Assembly: GCA_024235695.1 (NCBI GenBank)
Contig: JACKLX010000009.1
Coordinates: 89,210 to 153,209 of the forward strand
Source of the DNA: Accumulibacter sp.
GTDB taxonomy: Bacteria > Pseudomonadota > Gammaproteobacteria > Burkholderiales > Rhodocyclaceae
Length of the DNA stretch: 64,000 nucleotides
Direction: 5' to 3'
Shown: positions 25,915 through 35,758 of the stretch, in pieces
How positions within the stretch are numbered: position 1 is the stretch's first letter
Layout of the letters: each line of letters begins with the position of its first letter
Notes under the pieces: model-generated
Seen by the model: only the letters and a program-made list of their open reading frames with translations
Databases searched by the model: none
Told to the model about the DNA's origin: nothing
Made by a program: the position numbers and the translations under genes

Positions 25915-26661
25915 TCAGACGGGGTTGTCGACGTCGACGAACTGACAATCGATGCCGTAACGCCCGGCGAGATGTTCGGCGAGCGCCTGCACACCGTAGC
26001 GTTCGCTGGCGTGGTGGCCGGCAGCCAGGTAGGCGACCCCCGACTCGCGCGCCAGATGGACGGTCTGCTCCGAGATTTCGCCGCTCAGGTAGGCGTCTAC
26101 GCCGAGGGCAATAGCCTGCTCGAAGAGGTTCTGCGCACCACCGGAACACCAGGCGACGCGGCTGACCGCCTGCTGGCCATCGCCGACCGCCAGTGGTACG
26201 CGCTGCAGCGCGGCAGCGACGCGTTCGCTGACTGCGGCCAGTGTGCCCGGCTGGTCGATGTGCCCCAGCCAGCCGATATCCTGCTCGCCGAAGCGGCCAT
26301 CGGCGGTCCATCCGAGCCGCCGGGCCAGTTGCGCGTTGTTGCCGAACTGCTCGTGGCTGTCGAGCGGCAGATGGTAGGCGATGAGGTTGATGTCGTGTTG
26401 CAGCAGGGTCTGCAGGCGCGTCTTGCGGATACCGGTGACGCGACCGTCCTCACCGCGCCAGAACCAGCCGTGATGGACCAGCAGGGTGTCGGCACCGCGC
26501 GCCACGGCGGCGTCGAGCAAGGCCTGGCTGGCGGTGACGCCGGCGACCAGTCGCCGCACCTCGGGCCGTCCTTCCACTTGCAGGCCGTTTGGGCAATAAT
26601 CGCGAAAGCGCCCGGCGTCCAGGAGGTTGTCCAGGTAGCGTGTCAATTCCTCGCGTTTCAT
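25915..26661 (-). CDS. Nif3-like dinuclear metal center hexameric protein (YbgI type)
   Basis: 248 residues. The metal-site motifs of the Nif3/YbgI family are visible: [20 protein letters not shown] with adjacent histidines, YHLPLDSH, and the C-terminal YLSGEISEQ and GHHASERYG. The family forms toroidal hexamers, and the biochemical role is uncertain (linked to GTP cyclohydrolase I type 2-like activity in annotation). The start is divergent from the DegS-like protease with only 24 bp between start codons. Confidence 0.9.
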   Translation of the reverse strand: MKREELTRYLDNLLDAGRFRDYCPNGLQVEGRPEVRRLVAGVTASQALLDAAVARGADTLLVHHGWFWRGEDGRVTGIRKTRLQTLLQHDINLIAYHLPLDSHEQFGNNAQLARRLGWTADGRFGEQDIGWLGHIDQPGTLAAVSERVAAALQRVPLAVGDGQQAVSRVAWCSGGAQNLFEQAIALGVDAYLSGEISEQTVHLARESGVAYLAAGHHASERYGVQALAEHLAGRYGIDCQFVDVDNPV

Positions 26662-26685
26662 CTACTACTGGCTCCGGTTTCGCCC

Positions 26686-27861
26686 ATGCGCAGGCTCTGG
26701 CTGATTTTTGCACAAACGGTGACCCTTGGCCTCGCCGTGTTCTTCGTCGTCGGCACGCTCAAGCCGGAATGGCTGGGCAAGGGACCCGCCACGGCGCACA
26801 GTATCGTTGCCCTGCAGGAGTCTGCCAAGGGGGTTGCGCCGGTCCTCGTCGCGCCATCGTATCGCGAAGCGGCGAAGAAGGCCCTGCCATCGGTGGTGCA
26901 CATCTTTACCTCGCAGAAAGTCAAGACGCGCCGCCATCCCCTGCTCGACGACCCGGCGTTCCGGCACTTCTTCGGCGACGGCCAGGAGGGCGATACGCCG
27001 AGCAGTTCCGGACTTGGCTCGGGAGTGATCGTCAGCGCCAGCGGTTATATTCTCACGAACTTTCACGTTGTCGAAGCGGCTGACCAGATCGAGATCGCGC
27101 TCAGCGACGGCCGCAACCTGAATGCGCGTTTGGTCGGCAGCGATCCCGAGTCCGACCTGGCCGTGCTGCAGATCAGCGAGGTCAACGGCAAGGCACTGTC
27201 GTTGCCGGCGATCACTCTCGGACGGATGGACGACGTCCTGGTCGGTGACGTCACGCTGGCCATCGGCAATCCCTTCGGCGTTGGCCAGACGGTGACCATG
27301 GGAATCATCTCGGCGCTTGGTCGTTCGCACCTGGGGATCAATACTTTCGAGAACTTCATCCAGACCGACGCGGCGATCAATCCCGGCAACTCGGGCGGCG
27401 CGCTGGTCGACAGCCAGGGCAACCTGATCGGCATCAATACGGCCATCTACTCGCGCTCTGGCGGTTCGCTCGGCATCGGCTTCGCCATTCCGATCTCGAT
27501 CGCCAGGAACGTCATGGAGCAGATCATTCAGACCGGTACCGTGACGCGCGGCTGGATCGGCGTCGAAGCGCAGGAAATCACCATCGATCTGGCCGAGTCC
27601 TTCGGCCTGCCCGATACCCGCGGTGCGCTGATTGCCGGTGTCCAGCGCGGCAGTCCGGCGGATGCTGGTGGCATCAAACCGGGCGACATCCTGCTGGCGG
27701 TTGACGGGCGGGCGGTCAAGGATCCGCAGGGGATGCTCGATCTGATCGCCGGCCAGAAGCCCGGCGAGACGATCAGCTTCCAGCTGCGTCGCCAGAACAA
27801 GCTGCTCGACGCCGCCGTCAAGATCGGCAAGCGGGCGCCGCAGCGTCGCGAGCGCGAGTAG
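26686..27861 (+). CDS. Membrane-anchored Do-type serine protease with one PDZ domain (DegS/AlgW-like)
   Basis: 391 residues from the ATG at 26686. One N-terminal helix (residues 4-24) anchors a trypsin-like domain with the complete triad His127 (ILTNFHVV), Asp157 (DLAVLQI) and Ser236 (NPGNSGGALV). One PDZ domain (about 285-380, RGALIAGVQRGSPADAGGIKPGDILLAVDG) follows. A single PDZ and an uncleaved anchor fit DegS/AlgW, which cut anti-sigma factors at the periplasmic face. In beta- and gammaproteobacteria this gene is often near the his/tat genes, as here. Much longer in-frame starts lie inside the divergent Nif3 gene and are rejected. Confidence 0.93.
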   Translation: MRRLWLIFAQTVTLGLAVFFVVGTLKPEWLGKGPATAHSIVALQESAKGVAPVLVAPSYREAAKKALPSVVHIFTSQKVKTRRHPLLDDPAFRHFFGDGQEGDTPSSSGLGSGVIVSASGYILTNFHVVEAADQIEIALSDGRNLNARLVGSDPESDLAVLQISEVNGKALSLPAITLGRMDDVLVGDVTLAIGNPFGVGQTVTMGIISALGRSHLGINTFENFIQTDAAINPGNSGGALVDSQGNLIGINTAIYSRSGGSLGIGFAIPISIARNVMEQIIQTGTVTRGWIGVEAQEITIDLAESFGLPDTRGALIAGVQRGSPADAGGIKPGDILLAVDGRAVKDPQGMLDLIAGQKPGETISFQLRRQNKLLDAAVKIGKRAPQRRERE

Positions 27862-27881
27862 TCGCGAACAGGGGAAGGGCC

Positions 27882-28700
27882 ATGTGCCAGTTGCTCGGCA
27901 TGAACTGCAATGTACCGACCGACATCTGCTTTTCGTTTGCCGGCTTTCAGGCGCGTGGCGGCGCCACCGATGTGCACGGCGACGGCTGGGGAATTGCCTT
28001 CTTCGAAGGTCGCGGCACGCGCGTATTCCTTGACCCGCAGCCGTCGTGCACGTCGCCGGTCGCCGCGCTGGTGCGCAGCTATCCGATCCACTCGAAGAAC
28101 GTCATCGCGCACATTCGCAAGGCGACGCAGGGGCTGGTCGCGCTCGAGAATACGCATCCCTTCATGCGCGAACTCTGGGGGCGCTACTGGATCTTCGCGC
28201 ACAACGGCCATTTGGCCGATTTCTCGCCGCCGCTCGACGGCAGTTTCACGCCGGTCGGCCATACCGACAGCGAGCGCGCCCTGTGCTGGCTATTGCAGGA
28301 GTTGCGCCAGCGCTTCGGCAGCCGGCCGCCGGCCCGGGAGGTGCTGTTCGAGGCGCTGCATCAGCTGACCCTGGCGCTTGGCGGCTACGGCGCGTGCAAC
28401 TATCTTCTGTCCAATGGCGACTGCCTGTTTGCCCACTGCTCGACGCAATTGACCTACATCGTTCGCCAGGCGCCGTTTGCCGTCGCGCACCTGCGCGACC
28501 AGGATCTGAGCATCGATTTCAGCGACGTGACGACGCCCGACGATCGCGTGGCGGTGATTGCCACCGTGCCGCTGACCGACAACGAACAATGGCTGACGAT
28601 GCCGCGCGGCAGCCTGTGGTTGTTCGAGGCCGGTGCGCCGGTGCGCCATCGTCTGACCGTCGCCGGACCGGACCAGACGGCCGCGGCAGCCGGCGCATGA
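27882..28700 (+). CDS. Class II glutamine amidotransferase (YafJ-like)
   Basis: 272 residues starting MCQLLGMNCN, with the nucleophilic cysteine at position 2 exposed after Met removal, as in Ntn-type glutamine amidotransferases. Other features are DVHGDGWGIAFFEGRG, HIRKATQG, ENTHPFMRELWGRYWIFAHNGHL and TDSERA. It has only the glutaminase half, so it would need a partner synthase or act as an amidohydrolase; none is adjacent. It follows the DegS-like gene by 20 bp and is probably co-transcribed with it. Confidence 0.88.
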   Translation: MCQLLGMNCNVPTDICFSFAGFQARGGATDVHGDGWGIAFFEGRGTRVFLDPQPSCTSPVAALVRSYPIHSKNVIAHIRKATQGLVALENTHPFMRELWGRYWIFAHNGHLADFSPPLDGSFTPVGHTDSERALCWLLQELRQRFGSRPPAREVLFEALHQLTLALGGYGACNYLLSNGDCLFAHCSTQLTYIVRQAPFAVAHLRDQDLSIDFSDVTTPDDRVAVIATVPLTDNEQWLTMPRGSLWLFEAGAPVRHRLTVAGPDQTAAAAGA

Positions 28701-28732
28701 GCGCGCGGGCGGCCGAGCGGCATCGCCGTGTC

Positions 28733-28746
28733 GGCGGCCAGCCGCC
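28733..28746. terminator. Short hairpin between convergent amidotransferase and tatC genes
   Basis: GGCGG/CCGCC stem with a 4-nt loop, 33 bp after the amidotransferase stop and 5 bp past the tatC stop. The 51-bp convergent gap makes a bidirectional terminator plausible, but the stem is short and there is no U-tract. Confidence 0.25.
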
Positions 28747-28751
28747 AGCTT

Positions 28752-29597
28752 TCAGGCGTCGGGCTTCCGATCGCCTGCCGGTGGCTGACCGAGATCGGCG
28801 ATCGCCTTGTTCATTTCCTCGCCGCTCAGTGGCGTCCACTCCTCAGCCGTCGGCGCCGGCGGCTCGTCGGGCGTCGCCGACGATCGTCTGGTGACGAACT
28901 TGGCCATCAGCAGTCCGAGCTCGAACAGCAGGCACATCGGGATCGCCATCATCAGCTGCGAGATGACGTCCGGCGGCGTGAAGATGGCGGCCACGATGAA
29001 CGATCCGACGATGACATAGGGCCGCCACTCGCGCAATTTGGCGAGGTCGACGATGCCGACGTACACCAGTACGACGACCAGCACCGGTACCTCGAAGGTG
29101 ACGCCGAAGGCGATGAAGGTGGTCATCACGAAGGACAGGTATTTCTCGATATCGGTCATCCAGGCGACGCCCTCGGGCGCTACCTTGGCCATGAATCCGA
29201 AGACCGTCGGAAATACCAGAAAATAGGCGAAAGCCATCCCGACAAAGAACAGCAGGACGCTGGTTGCGACCAGCGGCAGGGCCAGTCGCTTCTCGTGCGC
29301 GTACAGCCCGGGCGCGATGAATGCCCAGACCTGATAGAGCACGTAGGGCAGGGCGACCAGGAAAGCGACCATCAAGGCCACTTTCATCGGCACCAGGAAG
29401 ACGCCGACGACGTCGGTGGCGATCATCTGGCCACCTTGCGGCAGGGTCGCCAGCAGCGGTTGTGCGAGCAGCGAATAGAGTTCCTTGGCCCAGGGAAACA
29501 GGCAGACGAAGACGATGCCGATGGCGATCAGCGCCCTGATCAGGCGGTCGCGCAATTCGACCAGGTGCGACAGGAAGGAATCTTCGCTTTCGCTCAT
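28752..29597 (-). CDS. tatC: Sec-independent protein translocase subunit TatC
   Basis: 281 residues with the six-helix TatC layout. The N-terminal SHLVELRDRLIRAL holds the conserved twin-arginine-signal binding Glu. Later motifs are FPWAKELYSLLAQPLL, PYVLYQVWAFIAPGLY with the conserved Pro and Glu of the first periplasmic and cytosolic loops, and FGVTFEVPVL. With TatB it recognises folded proteins carrying twin-arginine signals. Last gene of the tatABC set, 7 bp after tatB; the C-tail after about residue 250 is charged and variable. Confidence 0.96.
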   Translation of the reverse strand: MSESEDSFLSHLVELRDRLIRALIAIGIVFVCLFPWAKELYSLLAQPLLATLPQGGQMIATDVVGVFLVPMKVALMVAFLVALPYVLYQVWAFIAPGLYAHEKRLALPLVATSVLLFFVGMAFAYFLVFPTVFGFMAKVAPEGVAWMTDIEKYLSFVMTTFIAFGVTFEVPVLVVVLVYVGIVDLAKLREWRPYVIVGSFIVAAIFTPPDVISQLMMAIPMCLLFELGLLMAKFVTRRSSATPDEPPAPTAEEWTPLSGEEMNKAIADLGQPPAGDRKPDA

Positions 29598-29604
29598 CGC
29601 TCGC

Positions 29605-30024
29605 TCAGGCCGTGCCGCCCGGTTTGTCGGGAGCGCCAGGCGCCGCGGGCGGCTGCGCAGCGGGGGCCGGACCGCCGGTCGTCGCCGGCGTCGCAGCCTC
29701 GGCCTGGCTGCTCTCTGCTGCCGCCTTTACTTCGCGGTCGAGTGCCTGGGCGGTCTGCGCCACCGCCTGTCTTGCGGCCAGCATTTCGCTGTTCAGGCTC
29801 TGCTCGACGCTGCGCGCCGATTCCTGGATCTCGGCTTGCAGTTTCTTCAGCTCGTCAAGCTGGATCTCGCGGTTGATGTCGGACTTCACGTCGCTGACGT
29901 AACGCTGCAGACGCCCCAGCAGGTGCCCGGCCGTGCGCGCCACTTTCGGCAGCCGTTCCGGTCCGATGACGATCAGCGCCACGACGGCAATCAGGATCAT
30001 CTCGGTAAAGCTGATATCAAACAT
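29605..30024 (-). CDS. tatB: Sec-independent protein translocase subunit TatB
   Basis: 139 residues. It begins MFDISFTEMILIAVVALIVIGPERLPKVART, the TatB membrane helix, Gly-Pro hinge and start of the amphipathic helix; the Glu at position 8 is typical of TatB. A charged helical region follows (about 35-100), ending in a Pro/Ala-rich tail. It forms the receptor complex with TatC. Confidence 0.95.
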   Translation of the reverse strand: MFDISFTEMILIAVVALIVIGPERLPKVARTAGHLLGRLQRYVSDVKSDINREIQLDELKKLQAEIQESARSVEQSLNSEMLAARQAVAQTAQALDREVKAAAESSQAEAATPATTGGPAPAAQPPAAPGAPDKPGGTA

Positions 30025-30156
30025 CGGTGGTCTTTGCCGGTAGGGGCGATCGCTGGGCGCTGCGCTGAACGGCCCGCCAGGGCCCGCGGCGGGGTGCTTG
30101 CTGGCGGCGCATGTGCCGAGCGCCCGGCGGCGCTGGCCAGACGGCTGGCACGGCGA

Positions 30157-30405
30157 CTAGCTCCTGGTCTTTTCCCTGACCTCGCCTTCGATGGTTTGAC
30201 CATCCTTGACCTGTTGCGCCGCCGGTGGATTCGGCGCGCTGCCTTCGGCCGGCTTGTCTTCGGTGGTCGCGTCCTTGATGCCCTCCTTGAAGCCCTTGAC
30301 CGCGCCACCGAGATCGGAGCCAAGGCCGCGCAGTTTCTTGGTGCCGAAAACCAGCAGAACGATGATCAGGACGATCAACCAATGCCAGATGCTGAAAGAA
30401 CCCAT
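30157..30405 (-). CDS. tatA: Sec-independent protein translocase subunit TatA
   Basis: 82 residues from the ATG at 30405, with GGAGA about 7 nt upstream. It has the short N-terminal helix ([16 protein letters not shown]), the [23 protein letters not shown] hinge and amphipathic helix, and a charged tail. It polymerises to form the Tat pore. A longer in-frame start upstream is not TatA-like and is rejected. The 132-bp tatA-tatB gap shows no gene. Confidence 0.95.
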   Translation of the reverse strand: MGSFSIWHWLIVLIIVLLVFGTKKLRGLGSDLGGAVKGFKEGIKDATTEDKPAEGSAPNPPAAQQVKDGQTIEGEVREKTRS

Positions 30406-30490
30406 AGCAGGTCTCCATTGAAGTGAAATTCGGCAGTCCTGCCGGCGGCAGCAGGCAAAGCGCGAGGCTGCTCGGGGCCGGCAGTGCCGC

Positions 30491-30841
30491 TCAGACGCGC
30501 TTGAGCATCGGTCCGACCGGTTCCGGTCCACCGACGATGTGGGCGTGCAGATGCTGGACTTCCTGGTGACCGATCGCCCCGGTATTGATGATCAGCCGGA
30601 AGCCGTCGGGGCTGCCCTGTTCGGTCGCCAGGCGGTTGGCAACGGCGAGCATCCGGCCGAGGACTGGCAGGTCGGCTTCGGTGCTGCTCGCCAGCGAGGT
30701 GATGTGACGCTTGGGAATCACCAGAATGTGCACCGGACGCGCCGGATTGATGTCGTGGAAGGCGAAGAGCTCGTCGTCCTCGTAGACTTTGCGCGATGGG
30801 ATGTCGCCGGCAGCGATCTTGCAGAACAGGCAGTTCTCCAT
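30491..30841 (-). CDS. hinT: HIT family purine nucleoside phosphoramidase (HinT-like)
   Basis: 116 residues beginning [16 protein letters not shown], with the two-cysteine zinc-like CxxC of this branch. The catalytic histidine triad HLHAHIVGG lies near the C-terminus. It hydrolyses AMP linked to amines. The gene lies between tatA and hisE, the standard betaproteobacterial place. Confidence 0.95.
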   Translation of the reverse strand: MENCLFCKIAAGDIPSRKVYEDDELFAFHDINPARPVHILVIPKRHITSLASSTEADLPVLGRMLAVANRLATEQGSPDGFRLIINTGAIGHQEVQHLHAHIVGGPEPVGPMLKRV

Positions 30842-30844
30842 TGT

Positions 30845-31165
30845 TCAGGTCTTCCGCGCTTTCTTTTCGTCGATTCCCGAGACGCCTTCACGGCGCCGCA
30901 TCTCCTGCAGCACGTCCTCGATCGACAGGCCGTAGAAGGCCAGCAGCACCATCGTGTGGTACAGCACGTCGGTCGATTCCCAGACCACGTGCAGGCGATT
31001 GCCTTCCTTGCCGGCCATGATCAGCTCGGCTGTTTCCTCGCCGATCTTCTTGAGGATCGCATCCGGTCCCTTGGCCATCAGTTGCGCCGTGTAGGAGGTT
31101 TCCGGATCCGCCTTGCGGCGCGCCAGCAGCGTCTCCGAGATCCGGTGCAGCATGTCCATGTTCAT
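30845..31165 (-). CDS. hisE: Phosphoribosyl-ATP pyrophosphatase
   Basis: 106 residues of the MazG-like HisE family: [30 protein letters not shown] with the Mg-binding EExxE region, then [14 protein letters not shown] (E...D). It catalyses the second step of histidine synthesis. Its ATG overlaps the hisI stop by 4 bp, and hinT begins 3 bp after it ends. Confidence 0.96.
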   Translation of the reverse strand: MNMDMLHRISETLLARRKADPETSYTAQLMAKGPDAILKKIGEETAELIMAGKEGNRLHVVWESTDVLYHTMVLLAFYGLSIEDVLQEMRRREGVSGIDEKKARKT

Positions 31166-31566
31166 TTACCGTAGATGTCCCTGGGGTCCTTGAGCACCGG
31201 GTCGACCGCAACCCATCGCTGGCCCTGCAATTGGTGAAAAAAACAGCTCTCGCGACCGGTGTGGCAGGCGATGCCGCCCTCCTGATCGATCGACAATAAC
31301 AATACGTCGCCGTCGCAGTCGGCGCGGATCGAACGTACCCGCTGCCTGTTGCCCGATTCCTCGCCCTTGCGCCACAAGCGTTGCCGTGAGCGCGACCAGT
31401 ATACCGCGCTACCACTGCTGACCGTTTCCTGCAGTGCCTGCCGATTCATGAAGGCAAACATTACCACCCGGCCGCTGCCGGCATCCTGGGCAATCGCTGG
31501 AATCATACCCTGCTCGTCCCACTTGAGGGCGTCGAGCCACGCGCGACCAGTGTCCAGATCGCTCAC
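31162..31566 (-). CDS. hisI: Phosphoribosyl-AMP cyclohydrolase
   Basis: 134 residues from a GTG at 31566 (VSDLDTG...), overlapping the hisF stop by 4 bp (GTGA). Family motifs are [30 protein letters not shown], and the zinc ligands in DCDGDVLLL and [10 protein letters not shown]. It opens the purine ring of PR-AMP, the third step of histidine synthesis. It is separate from hisE, as in other Betaproteobacteria. Confidence 0.95.
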   Translation of the reverse strand: MSDLDTGRAWLDALKWDEQGMIPAIAQDAGSGRVVMFAFMNRQALQETVSSGSAVYWSRSRQRLWRKGEESGNRQRVRSIRADCDGDVLLLSIDQEGGIACHTGRESCFFHQLQGQRWVAVDPVLKDPRDIYGK

Positions 31567-32324
31567 AGGCGAACCTCGATGCCTCGCTCGCGCATGTACT
31601 CCTTGGCTTGCTGAATGCTGTACTCGCCAAAGTGGAAGATGCTCGCTGCCAGCACCGCGTCGGCACCACCTTCCGCGACGCCGTCGGCGAGATGTTGCAG
31701 GTTGCCGACGCCACCGCTGGCGATTACCGGGATGTCGACGGCGCCCGCTATCGCACGGGTCAGCGGCAGGTCGAAACCGTTGCGGGTACCGTCGCGGTCC
31801 ATGCTGGTGAGCAGGATTTCGCCGGCACCGAGTTGCTGGACTCGGCGAGCCCAGGCGATGGCGTCGATGCCGGTGTTGCGGCGCCCGCCATGGGTAAATA
31901 CCTGCCACACGCCCGGGGCCTGCTGCTTGGCGTCGATGGCCACGACGATGCACTGGTTGCCGACCTTGGCCGACGCCTCGGCAACGAGCTCCGGGTTCTC
32001 GACGGCGGCCGTGTTCATGCTCACCTTGTCGGCGCCGGCATTCAGCAGACGCCGCACGTCGGCCACCGAGCGTACGCCACCGCCGACGGTGAGGGGGATG
32101 AAGACCTCCGCCGCGCAGGCTTCGACGACGTGCAGGATGATGTCACGCTGATCCGACGAGGCGGTGATGTCGAGAAAGGTGACTTCGTCGGCCCCCTGCT
32201 CGTCGTAGCGGCGGGCGACCTCGACCGGGTCGCCGGCATCGCGCAGGTCAACGAAGTTGGTGCCCTTGACAACGCGACCGGCCGTCACGTCGAGGCAGGG
32301 GATGATCCGCTTGGCCAGGCCCAC
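31563..32324 (-). CDS. hisF: Imidazole glycerol phosphate synthase, cyclase subunit
   Basis: 253 residues of the (beta-alpha)8 HisF barrel. It starts [13 protein letters not shown] with catalytic Asp11 (CLDV); the second catalytic Asp lies in [10 protein letters not shown]. The phosphate sites VGGGVRS and ASGGVGN are present. With HisH it makes IGP and AICAR from PRFAR and ammonia. Confidence 0.97.
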   Translation of the reverse strand: MGLAKRIIPCLDVTAGRVVKGTNFVDLRDAGDPVEVARRYDEQGADEVTFLDITASSDQRDIILHVVEACAAEVFIPLTVGGGVRSVADVRRLLNAGADKVSMNTAAVENPELVAEASAKVGNQCIVVAIDAKQQAPGVWQVFTHGGRRNTGIDAIAWARRVQQLGAGEILLTSMDRDGTRNGFDLPLTRAIAGAVDIPVIASGGVGNLQHLADGVAEGGADAVLAASIFHFGEYSIQQAKEYMRERGIEVRL

Positions 32325-32364
32325 GATCAGTCAGCGCCTTGATCCTGCCGAGAACGGGCGGCGA

Positions 32365-33108
32365 TCAGCTGTCGCTCGCACGGTCGGCTTCGGCCTGCGC
32401 CAAGGCGAAGTCGAGCGAGCCGTCGTAGACGGCGCGGCCGGCGATGGCCGCGCTGATCCCTTCCTGTTCGACCGCGCAGAGCCGTCGGACGTCGTCGATG
32501 CTCGACAGGCCGCCGCTGGCGATCACCGGAATCAGCAGGGCCTGGGCAAGCTTCACCGTCGCCTCGACGTTGATCCCCGAGAGCATGCCGTCACGGCCGA
32601 TGTCGGTGTAAATGATCGCTTCGACGCCGTAGTCCTCGTATTTCCTGGCCAGATCGATGACATCGTGGCCGGTCATCTTCGACCAGCCTTCGACCGCCAC
32701 CTTGCCGTCGCGCGCGTCGAGACCGACGATGATGTGCCCGGGAAAGGCGCCGCAGGCATCGTGCAGGAAGCCGGGATTCTTCACCGCAGCCGTGCCGATG
32801 ATGACGTAACTGACGCCGTCGTCGAGGCAGCGCTCGATGGTGTCGAGATCGCGGATGCCGCCGCCGAGCTGCACCGGGATGTCATCGCCGACGGCGTCGA
32901 CGATTTCCTTGATCGCTCTTTCGTTCTTCGGCTTGCCGGCGAAGGCGCCGTCGAGATCGACCACATGCAGGCGGCGCGCGCCCTGTGCCAGCCAGTCGCG
33001 AGCCTGCTCGCCAGGGGAATTGGAAAACACGGTCACCTGGTCCATGAGACCCTGTTTGAGACGGACGCACTGTCCGTTTTTGAGGTCAATCGCGGGAATG
33101 ATCAGCAT
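32365..33108 (-). CDS. hisA: Phosphoribosylformimino-5-aminoimidazole carboxamide ribotide isomerase
   Basis: 247 residues from the ATG at 33108, which gives the exact family start [20 protein letters not shown] (catalytic Asp8). Other motifs are [19 protein letters not shown] with the second catalytic Asp, and ASGGLSSI. Amadori isomerase of the histidine pathway. The 13-residue in-frame extension upstream is rejected. Confidence 0.96.
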   Translation of the reverse strand: MLIIPAIDLKNGQCVRLKQGLMDQVTVFSNSPGEQARDWLAQGARRLHVVDLDGAFAGKPKNERAIKEIVDAVGDDIPVQLGGGIRDLDTIERCLDDGVSYVIIGTAAVKNPGFLHDACGAFPGHIIVGLDARDGKVAVEGWSKMTGHDVIDLARKYEDYGVEAIIYTDIGRDGMLSGINVEATVKLAQALLIPVIASGGLSSIDDVRRLCAVEQEGISAAIAGRAVYDGSLDFALAQAEADRASDS

Positions 33109-33184
33109 GTCGAAAGTGAGAGCAGTAGTGAAAGGAGTCGATGGCAACGAGAGGAGGAAAGCGGCGCTGGACGCACAACGGTAC

Positions 33185-33844
33185 TCAGGGTTTCCAGGCG
33201 ACGAAATTGGCGAGCAGGGCCAGGCCGTCTACCGCGCTCTTTTCGGGATGGCACTGAATGGCGAAGATATTATCCCGAGCCACCGCACTGGTAAAGGGGA
33301 GGCCATAGGCGGTCGTTCCGACGACGCAATCGTCAGCCAGCGGATCGACGAAATAGCTGTGCACAAAGTAGAAGCGCGCGCCATCGGCGATGCCTTTCCA
33401 GAGGGCGTGCGGCTTGGCCTGCCGCACCTCGTTCCAGCCCATGTGCGGCACCTTGAGCCGCTTGCCTGCGGCGTCGACCATCCGGCTCGGCGGAAAGCGC
33501 CGGACAACACCCTGGATGACGCCCAGGCCGGCGACGTCACCTTCCTCGCTATGGTCGAAGAGCATCTGCTGGCCAATGCAGATGCCGAGAAAGGGCTTGT
33601 TTCTCGCCGCCTCGAGCACCGCTTCGCGCAAGCCGCGCGCCTGGAGCTCGCGCATGCAGTCGGGCATCGCACCCTGGCCGGGAAAGACCACCCGTTCAGC
33701 GGCGAGGACCGCCGCCGGATCGGACGAGACGATTACCTGCCGATCAGCGGCGACGTGGACCAGCGCCTGCCAGACCGAACGCAGGTTGCCCATGCCATAG
33801 TCGACGACGACAATCGCCCCCGCTGGGGCGCCCACCGCCGACAT
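33185..33844 (-). CDS. hisH: Imidazole glycerol phosphate synthase, glutamine amidotransferase subunit
   Basis: 219 residues, class I glutaminase. The nucleophile is in [18 protein letters not shown] (GxCxGxQ) and the His/Glu pair is in [11 protein letters not shown]. It feeds ammonia to HisF. Its start overlaps the hisB stop by one base (TGATG). Confidence 0.97.
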   Translation of the reverse strand: MSAVGAPAGAIVVVDYGMGNLRSVWQALVHVAADRQVIVSSDPAAVLAAERVVFPGQGAMPDCMRELQARGLREAVLEAARNKPFLGICIGQQMLFDHSEEGDVAGLGVIQGVVRRFPPSRMVDAAGKRLKVPHMGWNEVRQAKPHALWKGIADGARFYFVHSYFVDPLADDCVVGTTAYGLPFTSAVARDNIFAIQCHPEKSAVDGLALLANFVAWKP

Positions 33845-34431
33845 CAGAGCGTGCCCTTGGTCGACGGAATGCTGCCGGCGGTACGCGGATCGGCTTCGAC
33901 GGCGATGCGCAGCGCGCGACCGAAAGCCTTGAACACCGTCTCCACCTGGTGGTGCGCGTTGTCGCCACGCAGGTTGTCGATGTGCAGGCTGATCAAGGCG
34001 TGATTGACCAGGCCCTGGAAGAATTCATGCACCAGATCGACATCGAAGGAGCCGATCATGGCGCGCTTGAAATCGACGTGGAACTCCAGCCCCGGTCGCC
34101 CGGAGAGGTCGATCACCACCCGCGACAGCGCCTCGTCGAGAGGTACATAGGCGTGCCCGTAGCGTCGCACGCCCTGCTTGTCGCCGAGTGCCCTGGCCAG
34201 CGCCTGGCCAATGGTGATGCCGATATCCTCGACCGTATGATGGGCGTCGACATGCAGGTCTCCGTCGGCCCTGATTTCCAGATCGATCAGGCCATGGCGG
34301 GCGATCTGCTCGAGCATGTGATCGAGGAAGGGGACGCCGGTGGCGAAGCGGCTCTGACCGCTACCGTCGAGGTTCAGATGAACGGTGATCCGGGTTTCGA
34401 GCGTATTCCTGGAGACGTCTGCTTGCCGCAT
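33844..34431 (-). CDS. hisB: Imidazoleglycerol-phosphate dehydratase
   Basis: 195 residues from the ATG at 34431 ([15 protein letters not shown]), the monofunctional form without the phosphatase domain found in E. coli HisB. Manganese-site motifs are [24 protein letters not shown] and the C-terminal GDNAHHQVE. Upstream in-frame sequence is not family-like. The neighbour hisC points the other way, so the 162-bp gap between them should hold divergent promoters. Confidence 0.95.
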   Translation of the reverse strand: MRQADVSRNTLETRITVHLNLDGSGQSRFATGVPFLDHMLEQIARHGLIDLEIRADGDLHVDAHHTVEDIGITIGQALARALGDKQGVRRYGHAYVPLDEALSRVVIDLSGRPGLEFHVDFKRAMIGSFDVDLVHEFFQGLVNHALISLHIDNLRGDNAHHQVETVFKAFGRALRIAVEADPRTAGSIPSTKGTL

Positions 34432-34593
34432 CGGAAGACCATCGCTGGTGGAAAAAGAACCGGGTTCGGAAAGGACGCCGAGCTGGTCGTTGCTGCCGCC
34501 TGGCGGCGCCGACAGTCGGCGAATGCGTGTCGCTGGACAGGTGCGCATGATAGCATCTTGCGCTTTCCTTGCATCCGACCCGGGCCGTCTTTC

Positions 34594-35670
34594 ATGAGCC
34601 GCTACTGGAGTTCCCTCGTTGATCGCCTGACCCCCTATGTCCCGGGAGAGCAGCCGCAGCTGGCGAACCTGGTCAAGCTGAACACCAACGAAAACCCCTA
34701 TCCGCCGTCGTCACGCGTCGCCGCCGCGATTGCCGCGCAGCTGGTCGATGGCGGCGAGCTGCTGCGGCTCTACCCGGACCCCGATGCCGGCCTGCTCAAG
34801 GCCGCGATCGCCGCCCGCTTCGCCGATTGCGGTATCGCTGCGCCGCAGGTTTTCGTCGGCAATGGTTCCGACGAAGTGCTGGCGCATGTCTTCATGGCGC
34901 TGCTTCGCCAGCCCTTGCCGATTCTCTTTCCCGACATCACCTACAGCTTCTACCCGGTCTATTGCGGTCTGCATGACGTCGCCTACGCGACGGTCGCGCT
35001 CGACGACGATTTCGCGATCCGCGTCGACGATTACGCCGCGGCGAACGGTGGCATCATTTTCCCGAATCCCAACGCGCCGACCGGCTGCCTGCTGCCGCTT
35101 GCGGCGATCGCCAGCCTGGCGGCCCGGCATCGGCAAGCGGTGGTGGTGGTCGACGAGGCCTACGTGGATTTCGGTGGCGAGTCGGCGATCGCGCTGGTCA
35201 ACCAGCACCCGAACCTGCTGGTGGTGCAGACGCTCTCCAAGGCCTATTCGCTGGCCGGCCTGCGGGTCGGTTACGCCGTCGGCCATGTTGATCTGATCGA
35301 GGCGCTGGAAAGGGTCAAGAACAGTTTCAATTCGTATCCGCTCGATCGCCTGGCGATCGTCGGCGCGGTCGCGGCGATCGCCGACCGGGAGCACTTCGAG
35401 ACGACCCGGCAGGCAGTCATCCGCAGCCGCGAGGCCTTGCGCGGCGAGTTGCTGGCGCTCGCCTTCGAGGTCCTGCCGTCGGCTGCCAACTTCGTCTTCG
35501 TCCGCCACCCGCGACGCGACGCCGCCGAGATCGCCGCCGCTCTCCGCCAGCGTGGCATCATCGTCCGTTACTTCAAGCTGCCACGCATCGACCAGCATCT
35601 GCGAATCACCATCGGCACCGACGCCCAGTGCGCCTCATTGATCGACGCCTTGCGCGAGATTCTCGGCTGA
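34594..35670 (+). CDS. hisC: Histidinol-phosphate aminotransferase
   Basis: 358 residues from the ATG at 34594. A fold type I PLP aminotransferase: [11 protein letters not shown] near residues 28-38, [19 protein letters not shown], the VVDEAYVDF aspartate, and the PLP lysine in [16 protein letters not shown]. It is encoded on the plus strand although hisB on one side and hisD-hisG on the other are on the minus strand; the betaproteobacterial norm is hisG-D-C-B all in one direction. The sequence atgagccgct at its start recurs 15 bp past its end (35685). Confidence 0.95.
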   Translation: MSRYWSSLVDRLTPYVPGEQPQLANLVKLNTNENPYPPSSRVAAAIAAQLVDGGELLRLYPDPDAGLLKAAIAARFADCGIAAPQVFVGNGSDEVLAHVFMALLRQPLPILFPDITYSFYPVYCGLHDVAYATVALDDDFAIRVDDYAAANGGIIFPNPNAPTGCLLPLAAIASLAARHRQAVVVVDEAYVDFGGESAIALVNQHPNLLVVQTLSKAYSLAGLRVGYAVGHVDLIEALERVKNSFNSYPLDRLAIVGAVAAIADREHFETTRQAVIRSREALRGELLALAFEVLPSAANFVFVRHPRRDAAEIAAALRQRGIIVRYFKLPRIDQHLRITIGTDAQCASLIDALREILG

Positions 35671-35758
35671 TCGGTGGGCGGCGGATGAGCCGCTGGCGGC
35701 CGGCAAGACGGCCATCCTGAGCAGCGCTCGGCGTCGTCGCGGGCCAGCGTTCGGCGCT

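Noticed and set aside
25906-26685. N-terminal extension of the DegS-like protease frame by 260 codons
   Set aside because: It is antisense to the Nif3-like gene; the membrane anchor and protease begin at the ATG at 26686.
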